DNA of 64,000 nucleotides from Cylindrotheca closterium (GCA_933822405.4 CAKOGP040002269.1:1-64000), one strand, 5' to 3'. Positions 30,948-40,705 are shown, counted from the first letter of the stretch. Notes: a model not told the origin generated them from the sequence alone. Program-made: numbers and translations.

Positions 30948-33746
30948 ATGAGTAGACTCCCGTTAAAAACCTCGATAACTGATGCTACTGCTCCCAGCAT
31001 CCTGGATGCTGAGAATAATGCTTTGGCTAATGGGAGAGAGAAAACGAGAATTCGCGAAAATTCCCGAGGAAGGAGATCAGATTCCAAGGACCGGAGAAGT
31101 GCATCAGCATCCAAGGGTCGCAGAATTTCCCGCAATAGGAGCGGTGGAAGCAGACATGGCACCAAGAAGAACTCTGCAATACGATCCTCCTCACATAGTG
31201 TTAGGAGTAGTAGCGGATCATTAGAACTGTTGGATGTAGAAGATGGAGATGCGAAAGGCAGAAGATCTCGAGTACCCCCTATGCGAGGCAAAGGGAGTAC
31301 CAGCCACAGAAGTTTTTGCGCCAACGCCGAAGATACCAAACCTAGAGCAAACGACTCTGAAGCAAAGAGGGGTGGCATCATAGATCTTGCCAATCCATCT
31401 GGAAAAAGCCAAGCTCCAAGTGCTGAAATATTGTACGGAGATGAAGATTTCAAGGGGAAAGCAAAGGCATCGCGCGGTTCGAAAAGGTCCCTCAAGCCTG
31501 GAGCCGAACTTATCAGGGTATCTGGACACAACAAGAGCAGTGGCGGTACTGCCCGTAGCACTGCACTGTTGTACGGAGACGAAGATTCCAAGGCTAAAGC
31601 AAAGGCATCACGACTCCCCAAAATACCTTCCAAACCTGGTGTGGATCTTGTCAGAGAACTTGTCAAAACAGGGGCTAATATTGGCAGCGACCAAACCATA
31701 GAAACATTGTATGGGATCAGTGACAAAGACAGCAAAGCAAAGTCAAAGGTAGCGCAGGGCTCTTCGCATCGCAGCAAGGGATCGTTGGGATCTTCTTCGC
31801 ATCACAGTAACAGAAGGAGTACTATCAAGACATTATACGGAAATGATCTCGATGCCAAGACCAAAATGAAGCGATCGCACAGCTCGAGGTCCATTAAGGC
31901 TGGAAAACGCGTGGCTGAAGAAACTGAATCATCAGAGAGCAGATCGTCAAGCGATATGCCCCCCCCAGCGGAAGACTATGTGGCTGGAGACATGGCGATT
32001 GAGGACGACTCTCATTCGGTAATGGCGGAGAACTCAGTTGTCGAGAGTGATAAATCCAATGAGGCGTCCAAGAAGCAAAAGTCACAAAAGAAAAAGAAAC
32101 CTTCTAAAAAAATGTGGATTACGTTGGCTTTCATCACTCTTGTCGTTGGCGGTGGAATGACAGCCTTCATTGCTCTCAAAGGCGACGATGATCAAGGTGC
32201 ACAAGCCAAAGATGCTGTTACCCAAGATCCTTCTGCCGACATACTAACGGCTCCAAACGGTTCTCCAAATGGTACATCAACAGCATCACCGTCCGAAAAG
32301 CCGCTTCTGGACCCACCAAGTGCTGAAGACTGTGCTGCCATTACGAACAACCAAACCATTGCAGATAACAATACATTGTCTCAAAGCGACTGGAACATCA
32401 ACATTCAGATCAGTGTCAAGGGTGAAACTGGAATGACTGACGAAATGATACAAGAATTGTTGGATTCCATTCAGGAGCTCCTGCTTCCTTCTATGGCTGG
32501 TTGCAATAATGGAGATCAGCGAAAGCTATTCGAATTGAGAAAAGCAGTCATCCGAGGAGCTTCCCGAGAGCTGAAACGATTTCTCTATGAGGCTCGATAT
32601 GCCATTCTATATGCCCATGTCAAAGGTGAATTGCTTGAAGATGTAGGTTGTGTGGATACAACTACTCCCGAGTTGTGCTATGTCGTACTTGTGGAATTTT
32701 CCATACTTTTGGATGCTGATATTACTTCTGCCGATCTTGAAGCAATTATATTGGAGGAATTGGAAAATGGTGACAACATTGTATCGAAGTTGGACCTACA
32801 TGCCTCGTTCCTATCTGTGAATGCAAGGAACATAACTGATGTGACACCAACCGAAGCTTCATCTTCCCCACCAACGAGTGCTTCATCTCGAAGTTCAAGC
32901 AAAAGCCCGACAAAGTCTCCTACAGTTCAGTCTCCAACAAAAGTTCCTGATAGCCCTACATCTGTGCCAGTGCCGCCACCAATCCCGGTTTCAGGCACAC
33001 CTACATCTATGCCTGTCGATGAACACACGTTGGCTCCCATTCCATCTCCCTCTGAAGTGCAAAGGGACGATCCAAGCATCTCGCCATCTACGATGCTATC
33101 CATGTCACCATCTACAGCACCGTCATCAATGCCACCAACTGCATTTCCGACAGCTTTGACTTCAAGCTCACCATCCACAACGCCGCTATCGGCACCACCG
33201 GTACCTTCGCCAACGATGGAGCCATCGGTATCTGCAACAGCTTTTTATTCAAGCGCACCATCCATGATGCCACCAGCAGCACCGGAGCCTTTGTCAACGC
33301 CTCGCCCAACAATGAACCTAACAGTATCACCGACAGCTTTGGCTTCAATCGCACCATCCGCAAAACCATCGGTAGCACCAGTACCTTTGCCAACACCTGG
33401 TCCAACAATAGAGCCAACAATGACTACAACGAACCCATCTGCTGTTCCGAGTCGTACTTCAACAGCAAGACCAACACCTGTACAATCCCCTGGACCAACG
33501 CCAAATCCTACCGTTACCCCTGCCACATTCTGCTGTTCTGAAAATTTGAAGGACTGCGATATCACTAGTCCCTGGTGTAATAGCAGCGAACAAAGGTGCA
33601 ACTCATGCGATGGGCACTACATTGTACAAGGTAGCTGCCCTGCCACTGGGATTGCCAAATGGGAAGAGTGCACTAATCATGTGAATCATTGTTGTGCGAG
33701 GCTTCAATGTGTCGTTCAAGCTCCATCCTATCGACAATGTGAGTAG
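30948..33746 (+). CDS. T3: wall-facing single-pass protein with YGD repeats
   Basis: 932 residues, paralogue of T1, T2 and T4. It has four clear repeats at about 157-318 plus one degenerate unit before them in which YGD has become DVEDGD. The membrane helix is at about 386-409 (MWITLAFITLVVGGGMTA), the outer domain at about 454-631, the PTS stalk at about 633-858 (shortest of the four) and the Cys-rich tip at about 860-932. It shares with T4 the form SPSEKPLLDPPSAEDCAAI before the outer domain and a luminal Gln/Asp linker, so T3 and T4 form one pair and T1 and T2 the other. Single exon. Confidence 0.8.
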   Translation: MSRLPLKTSITDATAPSILDAENNALANGREKTRIRENSRGRRSDSKDRRSASASKGRRISRNRSGGSRHGTKKNSAIRSSSHSVRSSSGSLELLDVEDGDAKGRRSRVPPMRGKGSTSHRSFCANAEDTKPRANDSEAKRGGIIDLANPSGKSQAPSAEILYGDEDFKGKAKASRGSKRSLKPGAELIRVSGHNKSSGGTARSTALLYGDEDSKAKAKASRLPKIPSKPGVDLVRELVKTGANIGSDQTIETLYGISDKDSKAKSKVAQGSSHRSKGSLGSSSHHSNRRSTIKTLYGNDLDAKTKMKRSHSSRSIKAGKRVAEETESSESRSSSDMPPPAEDYVAGDMAIEDDSHSVMAENSVVESDKSNEASKKQKSQKKKKPSKKMWITLAFITLVVGGGMTAFIALKGDDDQGAQAKDAVTQDPSADILTAPNGSPNGTSTASPSEKPLLDPPSAEDCAAITNNQTIADNNTLSQSDWNINIQISVKGETGMTDEMIQELLDSIQELLLPSMAGCNNGDQRKLFELRKAVIRGASRELKRFLYEARYAILYAHVKGELLEDVGCVDTTTPELCYVVLVEFSILLDADITSADLEAIILEELENGDNIVSKLDLHASFLSVNARNITDVTPTEASSSPPTSASSRSSSKSPTKSPTVQSPTKVPDSPTSVPVPPPIPVSGTPTSMPVDEHTLAPIPSPSEVQRDDPSISPSTMLSMSPSTAPSSMPPTAFPTALTSSSPSTTPLSAPPVPSPTMEPSVSATAFYSSAPSMMPPAAPEPLSTPRPTMNLTVSPTALASIAPSAKPSVAPVPLPTPGPTIEPTMTTTNPSAVPSRTSTARPTPVQSPGPTPNPTVTPATFCCSENLKDCDITSPWCNSSEQRCNSCDGHYIVQGSCPATGIAKWEECTNHVNHCCARLQCVVQAPSYRQCE

Positions 33747-33952
33747 AAGTAGTGGTAATAGTAATAGTAGATACAATACGAGTTTTCATGTGCATTTGTA
33801 GCTACTAAATCCAAGATACTCGTCAATTGAAACTGATCTGCCTTTTCTTTTAAAAAAATTGATCATTGCCCAAAATAATTAATTTGAACTCCTGGTGACT
33901 ATTGAGGATTCTTTACCACCTCACACCACCTTCGGCAGCGGTATCCTCCGTC

Positions 33953-34075
33953 TGCAACAGTCAAAAATGATTTGTTTACTATTCGTCGGTGCTTACTCTC
34001 TTCGATGAAGAATCCACCAACAAGGTCTTGGAAGCGTCATCCATTCCCAGTGTTGTGCAAGCGTCGGTATAGTAG
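33953..34075 (+). pseudogene. Relic of the aldolase 3' end
   Basis: Aligns with codons for the last 35 or so residues of the aldolase at about 22600-22719. Both end EAS..I.S.VQASV followed by TAG and share the 22-base stretch around that stop. Two 3-nt insertions keep frame, while a gap of about 17 nt further upstream does not. No upstream aldolase sequence is seen. It was probably carried here when an aldolase-plus-array-gene block was duplicated. Confidence 0.75.
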
Positions 34076-34480
34076 CTACTGTAGTGGGATGGTGGTGGCT
34101 TGAGCAGACAGATTGATTTGTCGCTTTCAGTTTGTGGGTGTCACGACATGGCTGAATACTATAGCTATTTAGCGCGATTACCTTGTGCTACGGAAATTTA
34201 GCGTTGCGTGTGCGTTCGGCCCATTCTATATGCGGCGACATTACCGGAAATGATACCAAAGTTGCTTGTCCAAGCTTTGTGAGTAACCTAGTGCATTGTT
34301 TGGTACCTGGTAATAGTAGGTAGCAGTATCATGAACATCTTGACCCCCCAGGCGGGGACATCCTGCATACTATATATATGTGCGAATGAAAGTTGCATTG
34401 TGTCTATGCAGTTATTACATTTTCAATATATATGTGTTCGATTGAAAGTTGAAGAATTCCTTTACATAGGTAATTAGTTA

Positions 34481-34566
34481 TTTACGACCAAACATTTATG
34501 CGAAGAACAGCAGATTTGAATGGTTTGGTGTTAATTTACGACCAAACATTTATGCGATGAACAGCA
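34481..34566 (+). repeat. Direct repeat upstream of T4
   Basis: Two 32-bp copies, 34481-34512 and 34535-34566, with core TTTACGACCAAACATTTATG and a single A/T difference, 54 bp apart. A diverged third copy lies upstream of T3 at 30798-30825. It could be a regulatory element of the array or a duplication scar. Confidence 0.8.
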
Positions 34567-34702
34567 TTCACAGAAACTGCTGGAGGCGTTTCGCCTTTTG
34601 GCTCAATTCTGGAATAAGCGGAACAAACAACAACCACAATCTTACGGCATATTTCGGTTATTCTTTATATGATACACTTATTCCAACCGGATGCCAGCAT
34701 CA

Positions 34703-37700
34703 ATGAGTTGCAACCCTACAGGCTCAAAAGCTGTCATATCTGATGCTATGGCAATCGCTCAGCAGGAGAATGATGGGAGAGAGAAAACGCAAAGTCGCAG
34801 CAGTAGTTCTTCTGGTAGACGATCAGATTCCATGGGTCGCAAAAGTTCCCGCAAGAGGAGAAGTGGAAGCAGACATAGACGACGCACCAAGAGCTCCCCA
34901 TTGCGGTCTTCCTCACACAGTGGAGGAAGTCATAGTGGCTCATCAGAATTTGTGTATGAAGATGATGGCGATGCGGAAGAAGCGAGATCTCGAACTCCTA
35001 GGCGAGGCAAAAGAAGCGTCAGCCCAAAAACAAATTCCGATGATAAGCAAGATATCAAACCTAGAGCAAAGGACTCTGATGATTCTCCTACTCGTAGCAA
35101 GGGTAGCATCAAGGATCTTGTCAGCCCGTCTGGAAAAAGCAGTGGCACAGTCAGCACTGTTAGCACAGCTCGAAGTGCTGAAATATTGTATGGGGATGAA
35201 GAGGCGAAGGCCAAAGCAAAGGCATCACGGGGCTCGAAAATGACCGTCAAACCTGGTGTGGAAGCTGTGAGTCCATCTGGGAAAAGCAGGGGCACTGTCA
35301 GCACAGCTGAAAGTAATGAAATATTGTACGGAGATGAAGATGCCAAGGCGAAAGCCAAGGCATCTCGGGGTTCCAAAAGGTCCTCGAAGCCCGGTGCTGA
35401 AGTTGTTAGTGTATCAGGACAAAGCATTAGCACTAGCGGTACCACCCGTAGCAATGCTGTATTGTACGGGGAAGAAGATTCAAAGTCCAAAGCAAAGGCA
35501 TTGCGAGGTTCCAAGCGATCTGCAAAACCTGGCGTGGAACTTGTCAGTCTATCTGGGCAAAGCAGGAGCACAACTTGCAGCAATCAAATATTGTATGGAG
35601 TGAATGACGAAGATGCTAGAGCAAAGTCAAAGGCCGTGACGGGGTCTTCTTCCCATTACAGCAAGAAAGGTAGCAGCACAAATAGTACTACTGATACAAG
35701 GAGTACTTCCGAGATCTTATACGGAAACGATGCCGGTGCCAAGAGCAAAGTGAAGGGATCGCGAAGCTCGAAATCCAACAAGCCTGGAGTGAGACACGTG
35801 ACTGAAACAGATTCAGAGACTCCCCCAGTGGAAGGTAATGTAGTTGCTGGCGTGTTGATTGAGGACGACTCAGATTCTTTCAAGAAGGGCTCAGGTGTTG
35901 AGGAGGATAAATCAGTGGCGTCCAAGAAGCGAAAGTCACGAAAGCAAAAAAAAGTTTCTTACAAAATGTGGATTCTTTTGGCTTTTGCCATTTTTGTCAT
36001 CGGCGGTGGAGTGACAGCCTTCATTGTTCTCAAAGGCGATGATGATGACGGTGCACCAGCCCAAGATGCTGACTTCCAAGATCCTACCATCAACGCAACC
36101 GAACCACCTGAGGCTCCAGCCGGTTCTCCAACTGGTACATCAACAGCGTCACCGTCCGAAAAGCCGCTTCTGGACCCACCAAGTGCTGAAGACTGCGCTG
36201 CCATTATGAACAACCAAACCATTCCAGGAAACAGTACACTGTCACAAGTCAACTGGAATGCCAATATTGAGATCAATGTCAAGAGTGAAACTGAAATGAC
36301 TGACGAAATGGTACAGGAGTTGTTGGCTTCCATTCAAGAGCTCTTGCTTCCGGCCATGGCTGGTTGCAAGGTTGGAGATCAGCGAAAGCTGACCAACATT
36401 GCAAAGCCAGTGATCCGTGGAGCATTCCGAGAACTGAATGGATTTCTCGATGATTCTCGATATGCGATTCTAAACGCCAATGTCAAAGGCGAAGTGCAAA
36501 CCGATGCAGTCTGCGTTGATAGAACAACTACTGGGTTGTGCTATGTTGTCTTTGTCGAATTTTCCGTATTGTTGGATGCTGACATTAGCTCTCCCGACCT
36601 CGAGGCTATCATATTGGACGAGTTGGAAAACGGTGACAATATTGCATCAAAGTTGGACCTAGGTGACTCGTTCCTATCGGTGAATGCAAGAAATATCACT
36701 GATGTGACACCATCCGAAGCTCCATCCATATCACCAACGGATGCTCCCTCTAGATCACCAACCAATAGTCCGACCGAGTCTCCTACAGTTCAGTTGGCAA
36801 CAGAAGTTCCTGTTGGCCCTACGCTCGTGCCAGAGCCGCAACCAACACCTGTTCCAAGCATAGCCACACCCATTACTGTGAATGCGCCCGTATTGGTTCC
36901 AACAAGTCAGTCTCCTTCTGCAGTGCCAAGGGAGGGTCCAAGTACCTCGCCATCTACAATGACATCCATGACTCCGTCTTCTTCACCAACATCAATGTCA
37001 CCAACCGTATCACCGATAGCTTTGGCTTCAAGCTCCCCATCCACAAAGCCATCAGTAGCACCAGACGCTTTGTCAACACCTGGTCCAACGACGGAGTCAA
37101 GTGTATCACCGACAGCTTTTGCATCAAGCTCGCCATCCACAAATCCATCGGCAGCACCAGTACCTTTGTCGACACCCGGCCCAACAATAAAGCCAACAGT
37201 TTTGCCTTCGAGCTCACCAACCACCACAAAGCCATCGGTAGCACCGGTACCTCCGCCAACACCTGGTCCGACAATGGAGCCAATCTTGGCCACCAAGGAT
37301 CCAACGGCCGTACCAAGTCGTGCTCCAACCGCCAAACCGACGTCGAAACTCACGCGAGCTCCAACGCCTCCCCCAACGCAACTGTTATTATGGAATAATG
37401 TAACCTACTGGAATTCGACAGGCAGTTTTCTAACGCGAACTCCTACCCCAGCACCGACGCCGGGTGCAACCACGACTACTGACACCTACTGCTGTTCTCT
37501 CAACTACCAAGACTGCAATGTCATTTATCCCTATTGCAATACCAACGAACAAAGGTGTACCGAATGCAGTGGGAACTACATTCAGGAGGGTAGTTGTCCT
37601 GCCCCTGGAATTCCCACATGGGGAGATTGCTCTCAAAATCCGACTGGTTGCTGTGCGCCGTTGCGATGTGTCGCTCAGAGTCAATGGTATTCCCAATGCG

Positions 37701-37708
37701 TGGAGTAA
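34703..37708 (+). CDS. T4: wall-facing single-pass protein with YGD repeats
   Basis: 1001 residues from the ATG at 34703, which aligns with the starts of T1-T3; another in-frame ATG lies 12 nt earlier. It has five repeats with the [12 protein letters not shown] core at about 160-363, preceded by a degenerate unit, then the membrane helix at about 420-443 (MWILLAFAIFVIGGGVTA), the outer domain at about 491-669, the PTS stalk at about 671-926, interrupted once by a non-PTS patch (LLLWNNVTYWNSTGSF), and the Cys-rich tip, which ends WYSQCVE. That ending is strongly reminiscent of fungal CBM1 cellulose-binding modules, giving the best hint that the tip binds polysaccharide. Single exon. Confidence 0.8.
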   Translation: MSCNPTGSKAVISDAMAIAQQENDGREKTQSRSSSSSGRRSDSMGRKSSRKRRSGSRHRRRTKSSPLRSSSHSGGSHSGSSEFVYEDDGDAEEARSRTPRRGKRSVSPKTNSDDKQDIKPRAKDSDDSPTRSKGSIKDLVSPSGKSSGTVSTVSTARSAEILYGDEEAKAKAKASRGSKMTVKPGVEAVSPSGKSRGTVSTAESNEILYGDEDAKAKAKASRGSKRSSKPGAEVVSVSGQSISTSGTTRSNAVLYGEEDSKSKAKALRGSKRSAKPGVELVSLSGQSRSTTCSNQILYGVNDEDARAKSKAVTGSSSHYSKKGSSTNSTTDTRSTSEILYGNDAGAKSKVKGSRSSKSNKPGVRHVTETDSETPPVEGNVVAGVLIEDDSDSFKKGSGVEEDKSVASKKRKSRKQKKVSYKMWILLAFAIFVIGGGVTAFIVLKGDDDDGAPAQDADFQDPTINATEPPEAPAGSPTGTSTASPSEKPLLDPPSAEDCAAIMNNQTIPGNSTLSQVNWNANIEINVKSETEMTDEMVQELLASIQELLLPAMAGCKVGDQRKLTNIAKPVIRGAFRELNGFLDDSRYAILNANVKGEVQTDAVCVDRTTTGLCYVVFVEFSVLLDADISSPDLEAIILDELENGDNIASKLDLGDSFLSVNARNITDVTPSEAPSISPTDAPSRSPTNSPTESPTVQLATEVPVGPTLVPEPQPTPVPSIATPITVNAPVLVPTSQSPSAVPREGPSTSPSTMTSMTPSSSPTSMSPTVSPIALASSSPSTKPSVAPDALSTPGPTTESSVSPTAFASSSPSTNPSAAPVPLSTPGPTIKPTVLPSSSPTTTKPSVAPVPPPTPGPTMEPILATKDPTAVPSRAPTAKPTSKLTRAPTPPPTQLLLWNNVTYWNSTGSFLTRTPTPAPTPGATTTTDTYCCSLNYQDCNVIYPYCNTNEQRCTECSGNYIQEGSCPAPGIPTWGDCSQNPTGCCAPLRCVAQSQWYSQCVE

Positions 37709-38414
37709 TAAGAAGTAATAGTATAATACTACTCTTAGTATGATTCATTCATTCAAAAGAAATGAATTGAAAAAGTTAGAAGGGAACTAGAACAATTTGG
37801 ACTGTGGCAAACGCACTAAATAACAATAATTTGGCTCACAGGCTTTTGCCCCTTCCAAACGATCGCACGAATTTCGCAACAACATGCAGAACAATAATAA
37901 ATTGTATTATAAATAAGATGATTACAGATACATATTTTTTGAATAGCTAAAGCAGTATATATAAACTGCTAGTCCATCTTGAAGAATCAATCCTCGATGA
38001 TCCGACTTTCCAAGCTGGCTTCCCCATTCCAAATGAAATATACAATAATTCTCGAGTCAGTCAGCCTCCCAACAAAGCAGCAGGTAGACCAAGGACTCGG
38101 ACACTTGCTGTTGGGCCACAACGTTATTGGTATACTGTATCATACTGTGTAGTTACTGCAATTGAACAACAACAACAAAAGCATTGAATCCAAGGCAACA
38201 AGCACTGAGCCAGAATTGCAAACAAGTAAACAAAGAAACACACAAGAGAACGCCATGCATCAGCACACTGCCGAAAAAATACTGTACAATGATGATGACG
38301 ATGATGATGAAAGGGCACGGTCCCCATTTCTTCCCTTTTGCACCAGTTCCCCTCTAAAATTATACACATGCATGTAGAAATCCCATCCATCCATCCATCC
38401 ATCAGTCGCCCCAT
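37709..38414. other. Intergenic after the T array
   Basis: Contains a (GATGAT)-rich patch near 38291-38310 and a CCAT microsatellite at about 38382-38403. No gene recognised. Confidence 0.5.
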
Positions 38415-39080
38415 TTATAATTTTTTGTGTCGCTTGCGTTCTCCAAAATCAGTCATCGTCTTGGAATCCTTCACGGAAAAGATACTCTTGTCTTTTCCAG
38501 GAACCTTGCGTTTGGCTTTCTTTTGAAAGGATTGCCATGATTTCTGTTTGTGAATGGATTCGGCTTCCTTCTTTTCGTGTCGAAATTTATTTTTGAGTTT
38601 CTTGAGCTGCTTGTTCTTTTTATTTTTTTCCGCTTCGGAATCCGTCTCCTTGGCCATGAGATGGGGTGGAACTTTAAATTCGGAATTGATGGTAATCTTT
38701 TTCTTTTTCGCTTTGGGTTTTTCAGATGTTGTTATGGTTGTGTTGGCAGCAGATGATGAGGCAGCGGCAGCGGCAGCAGCTCCTGCTTGGACGGCTTGTT
38801 GCAATGAGATTTCGAGTGGTGGTGGAGTATTGTCTTGGTTGGGTGGCGACGGGGGAGGTGGTGGTGGAAGGGCAGTTGTTGTTTCTTCCACGATTGCTTC
38901 TTCAATAGTATTCTCAGCAGCTATTGCAGCAGCGGCATCGGCATCAGCTTTGGTCAAGGCAATCAAGTCCACCATGTCTTGTTTCAGAGTCAACAAGGAT
39001 TCATCTTCAGGAGACGCTTGAAGCAATTCTTCAATGCCTGCTAATTGAGCTTCGTATTCTGCAATTGTTGCGTCTGCCAT
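38415..39080 (-). CDS. SPF30: SPF30/SMNDC1-like splicing factor lacking the Tudor domain
   Basis: A 221-residue single-exon protein. Residues 1-50 (EYEAQLAGIEELLQASPEDE, then LLTLKQDMVDLIALTK) match the N-terminal helix of SPF30/SMNDC1. Residues 135-221 (FKVPPHLMAKETDSEAEKNK... KSWQSFQKK... KSIFSVKDS ... TDFGERKRH) match its C-terminal region. SPF30 acts in the assembly of the U4/U6.U5 tri-snRNP into the spliceosome and normally has a central Tudor domain that binds dimethyl-arginine tails of Sm proteins. Here that position is filled by about 65 residues rich in Ala, Pro and Thr, and the reading frame is continuous, so the domain is genuinely absent from this gene model. Likely nuclear. Confidence 0.8.
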   Translation of the reverse strand: MADATIAEYEAQLAGIEELLQASPEDESLLTLKQDMVDLIALTKADADAAAAIAAENTIEEAIVEETTTALPPPPPPSPPNQDNTPPPLEISLQQAVQAGAAAAAAASSSAANTTITTSEKPKAKKKKITINSEFKVPPHLMAKETDSEAEKNKKNKQLKKLKNKFRHEKKEAESIHKQKSWQSFQKKAKRKVPGKDKSIFSVKDSKTMTDFGERKRHKKL

Positions 39081-39472
39081 GATCTTATTTATTGAGTCTG
39101 TGTGTGATGGATGTGTGATGGATGTGATTGATGTGTGGACTACAACAACAACAAAAATCTTCTAAAATGTGAATTGGCAGTGAGTGTCAATCAATCGCAG
39201 CTGCGCGGTTGCCGAATTGTTCGATTGCTTTCGATTTGATTGTTGGACCGACGTGCGGACAGACTCGCACATCTTTGACTCGAAGGATCAAAATCACCAA
39301 AACGGATGACCATCAACCCTCCTCACAGAAATATTCGCAGCATACACTGTCCAACTGAAGGGAAATAGCTCTGTGTATCAACCTATAAGCGCACTTCTCA
39401 TTTCAAACAATATTGTCAAGTCAGCTACCGACTGTAATAAACGATCAAGAAAATTCAGAAAGAATAGAGAGA
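39081..39472. promoter_or_regulatory. Shared upstream region of SPF30 and SAT genes
   Basis: The two genes diverge with 392 bp between their start codons, so this stretch must hold both promoters. It has TGTGTGATGGATG repeats next to the SPF30 start. No specific element was identified. Confidence 0.5.
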
Positions 39473-40705
39473 ATGAAATCTACTTATTGCAATCACCATT
39501 CATCTTCATCATCATTTCAGCGATCCCCATCATCGCAAGTATCCTCTCGTCTGTGGTTCCTTTCGGTTTTGGCCTCTTTATCATTGTTACTATCGCATTC
39601 AAATGCTTATTGGGTTCCTGTACCAATCTCAGCACGCTCGACGATGACTACCGATGCCATTCCAAACACAAGAGCACTAGAGCGAAGACATGCACAATCG
39701 AGAAGAATAAGAATTTCGGCTCTTTCCATGGCGAATGCGAACGAACAGGAGGATGCCGATGATCATTTAACAACAACAACAACAACAACAACCACCGCAA
39801 AAGACCCTTTTGTTCCATTGTCGCAATATCGATCCCCCGTCCTCGAACAATCGGGGTTGTTTGACGATGGCCAGGAGCATTCGTTGTGGGAACAAATTCA
39901 ACTCGAAGCCAAATTGGTCTTGCAAACGGAACCCGAAGTGGGAACTCAAATTTATCAATTTGTATTGAGTCAACCAAGCTTGTTGGATGCCCTGTCGAGT
40001 GTGATTGCCCAAGAACTTGAGACGGAACTCATCCCAGCGACCCAATTGGTCAATTTAATGTGCGAAATGTTGTCGCCCCATCCAGAAGATTTGTTGGCGT
40101 TGGAACAAGATATTATTGCGGCCGCCACTCGTAGTCCTTCCATTGACAGCGCCTTGACGTCCATGCTCCACAATACGGGCTTGCACGCATTGGTGGCCTT
40201 TCGTGTCGGACATCGATTGTGGAATGCCCAACGCAAGGGATTGGCGTACTACTTGCAATCCACCGTGAGCCGACGATATTCGGCCGATTTGCATCCGGCG
40301 TGTACCATGGGTGTGGGTATTTATCTTAAAGCGGGAGCGGGTGGGATTGTCATTGGAGAAACGGCCAAGATTGGCAACAATGTCTCCATTTTGCAAGGAG
40401 TTACCTTGGGTGGCACGGGCAAGGAACGCGGAGACCGTCATCCAAAGGTGGGAGATGGAGTCATTTTGGGAAATGATGCCAGCGTCTTGGGGAACATTCC
40501 CGTGGGAGATGGAGCTGTCGTGACGGCCAAGTCCATTGTGACCAAACCAGTCAAGCCACTGGCAGTCATGACGGGGGTGCCGGCCAAGGTCATGAGGTAT
40601 CGATCAATAAAGACGGATGAGGATGCTGAATTGGAGTTCAATACAGACTTGAGCGAACATTTGGCAGTCAAGTATCTGGATACATGGAGGAAACTATATT
40701 GTTAG
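39473..40705 (+). CDS. SAT: Serine O-acetyltransferase-like protein, catalytic His absent
   Basis: 410 residues from the ATG at 39473. A signal peptide (LWFLSVLASLSLLL) ends SNA before Tyr, resembling a diatom plastid presequence. The N-terminal helical domain and left-handed beta-helix match CysE: DLHP, GETAKIGNNVSIL, VTLGGTGKERGDRHPKVG and the hexapeptide repeats are present. SAT makes O-acetylserine for cysteine synthesis. However, the DHATG motif that carries the catalytic Asp-His reads KAGAG with one extra residue (about 40340-40355), and the RDP motif of the helical domain reads RSP. The C-terminus ends in Cys and lacks the Ile tail that binds cysteine synthase. It is either a pseudoenzyme/regulatory subunit or an acyltransferase with changed chemistry. 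Confidence 0.82.
   Translation: MKSTYCNHHSSSSSFQRSPSSQVSSRLWFLSVLASLSLLLSHSNAYWVPVPISARSTMTTDAIPNTRALERRHAQSRRIRISALSMANANEQEDADDHLTTTTTTTTTAKDPFVPLSQYRSPVLEQSGLFDDGQEHSLWEQIQLEAKLVLQTEPEVGTQIYQFVLSQPSLLDALSSVIAQELETELIPATQLVNLMCEMLSPHPEDLLALEQDIIAAATRSPSIDSALTSMLHNTGLHALVAFRVGHRLWNAQRKGLAYYLQSTVSRRYSADLHPACTMGVGIYLKAGAGGIVIGETAKIGNNVSILQGVTLGGTGKERGDRHPKVGDGVILGNDASVLGNIPVGDGAVVTAKSIVTKPVKPLAVMTGVPAKVMRYRSIKTDEDAELEFNTDLSEHLAVKYLDTWRKLYC

Larger units (their letters stand above)
33747..34702. other. Intergenic with aldolase relic and a direct repeat
   Basis: Holds the aldolase 3' relic (33953-34075) and a direct repeat (34481-34566). The rest is unassigned. Confidence 0.6.

Noticed and set aside
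23526..37708. Direct assignment of the array as silaffins, cingulins or known silicalemma proteins
   Set aside because: The Lys/Ser repeats are suggestive, but there is no N-terminal signal peptide and the domain order differs from those families as I know them.
39413..39472. Upstream extension of the SAT-like protein
   Set aside because: It would need a TTG start; the ATG at 39473 directly precedes the signal peptide.
39776..39795. CAA/ACA microsatellite within the SAT-like gene as a possible intron or repeat element
   Set aside because: It keeps frame and encodes a Thr run between presequence and domain, so it is simply low-complexity coding DNA.
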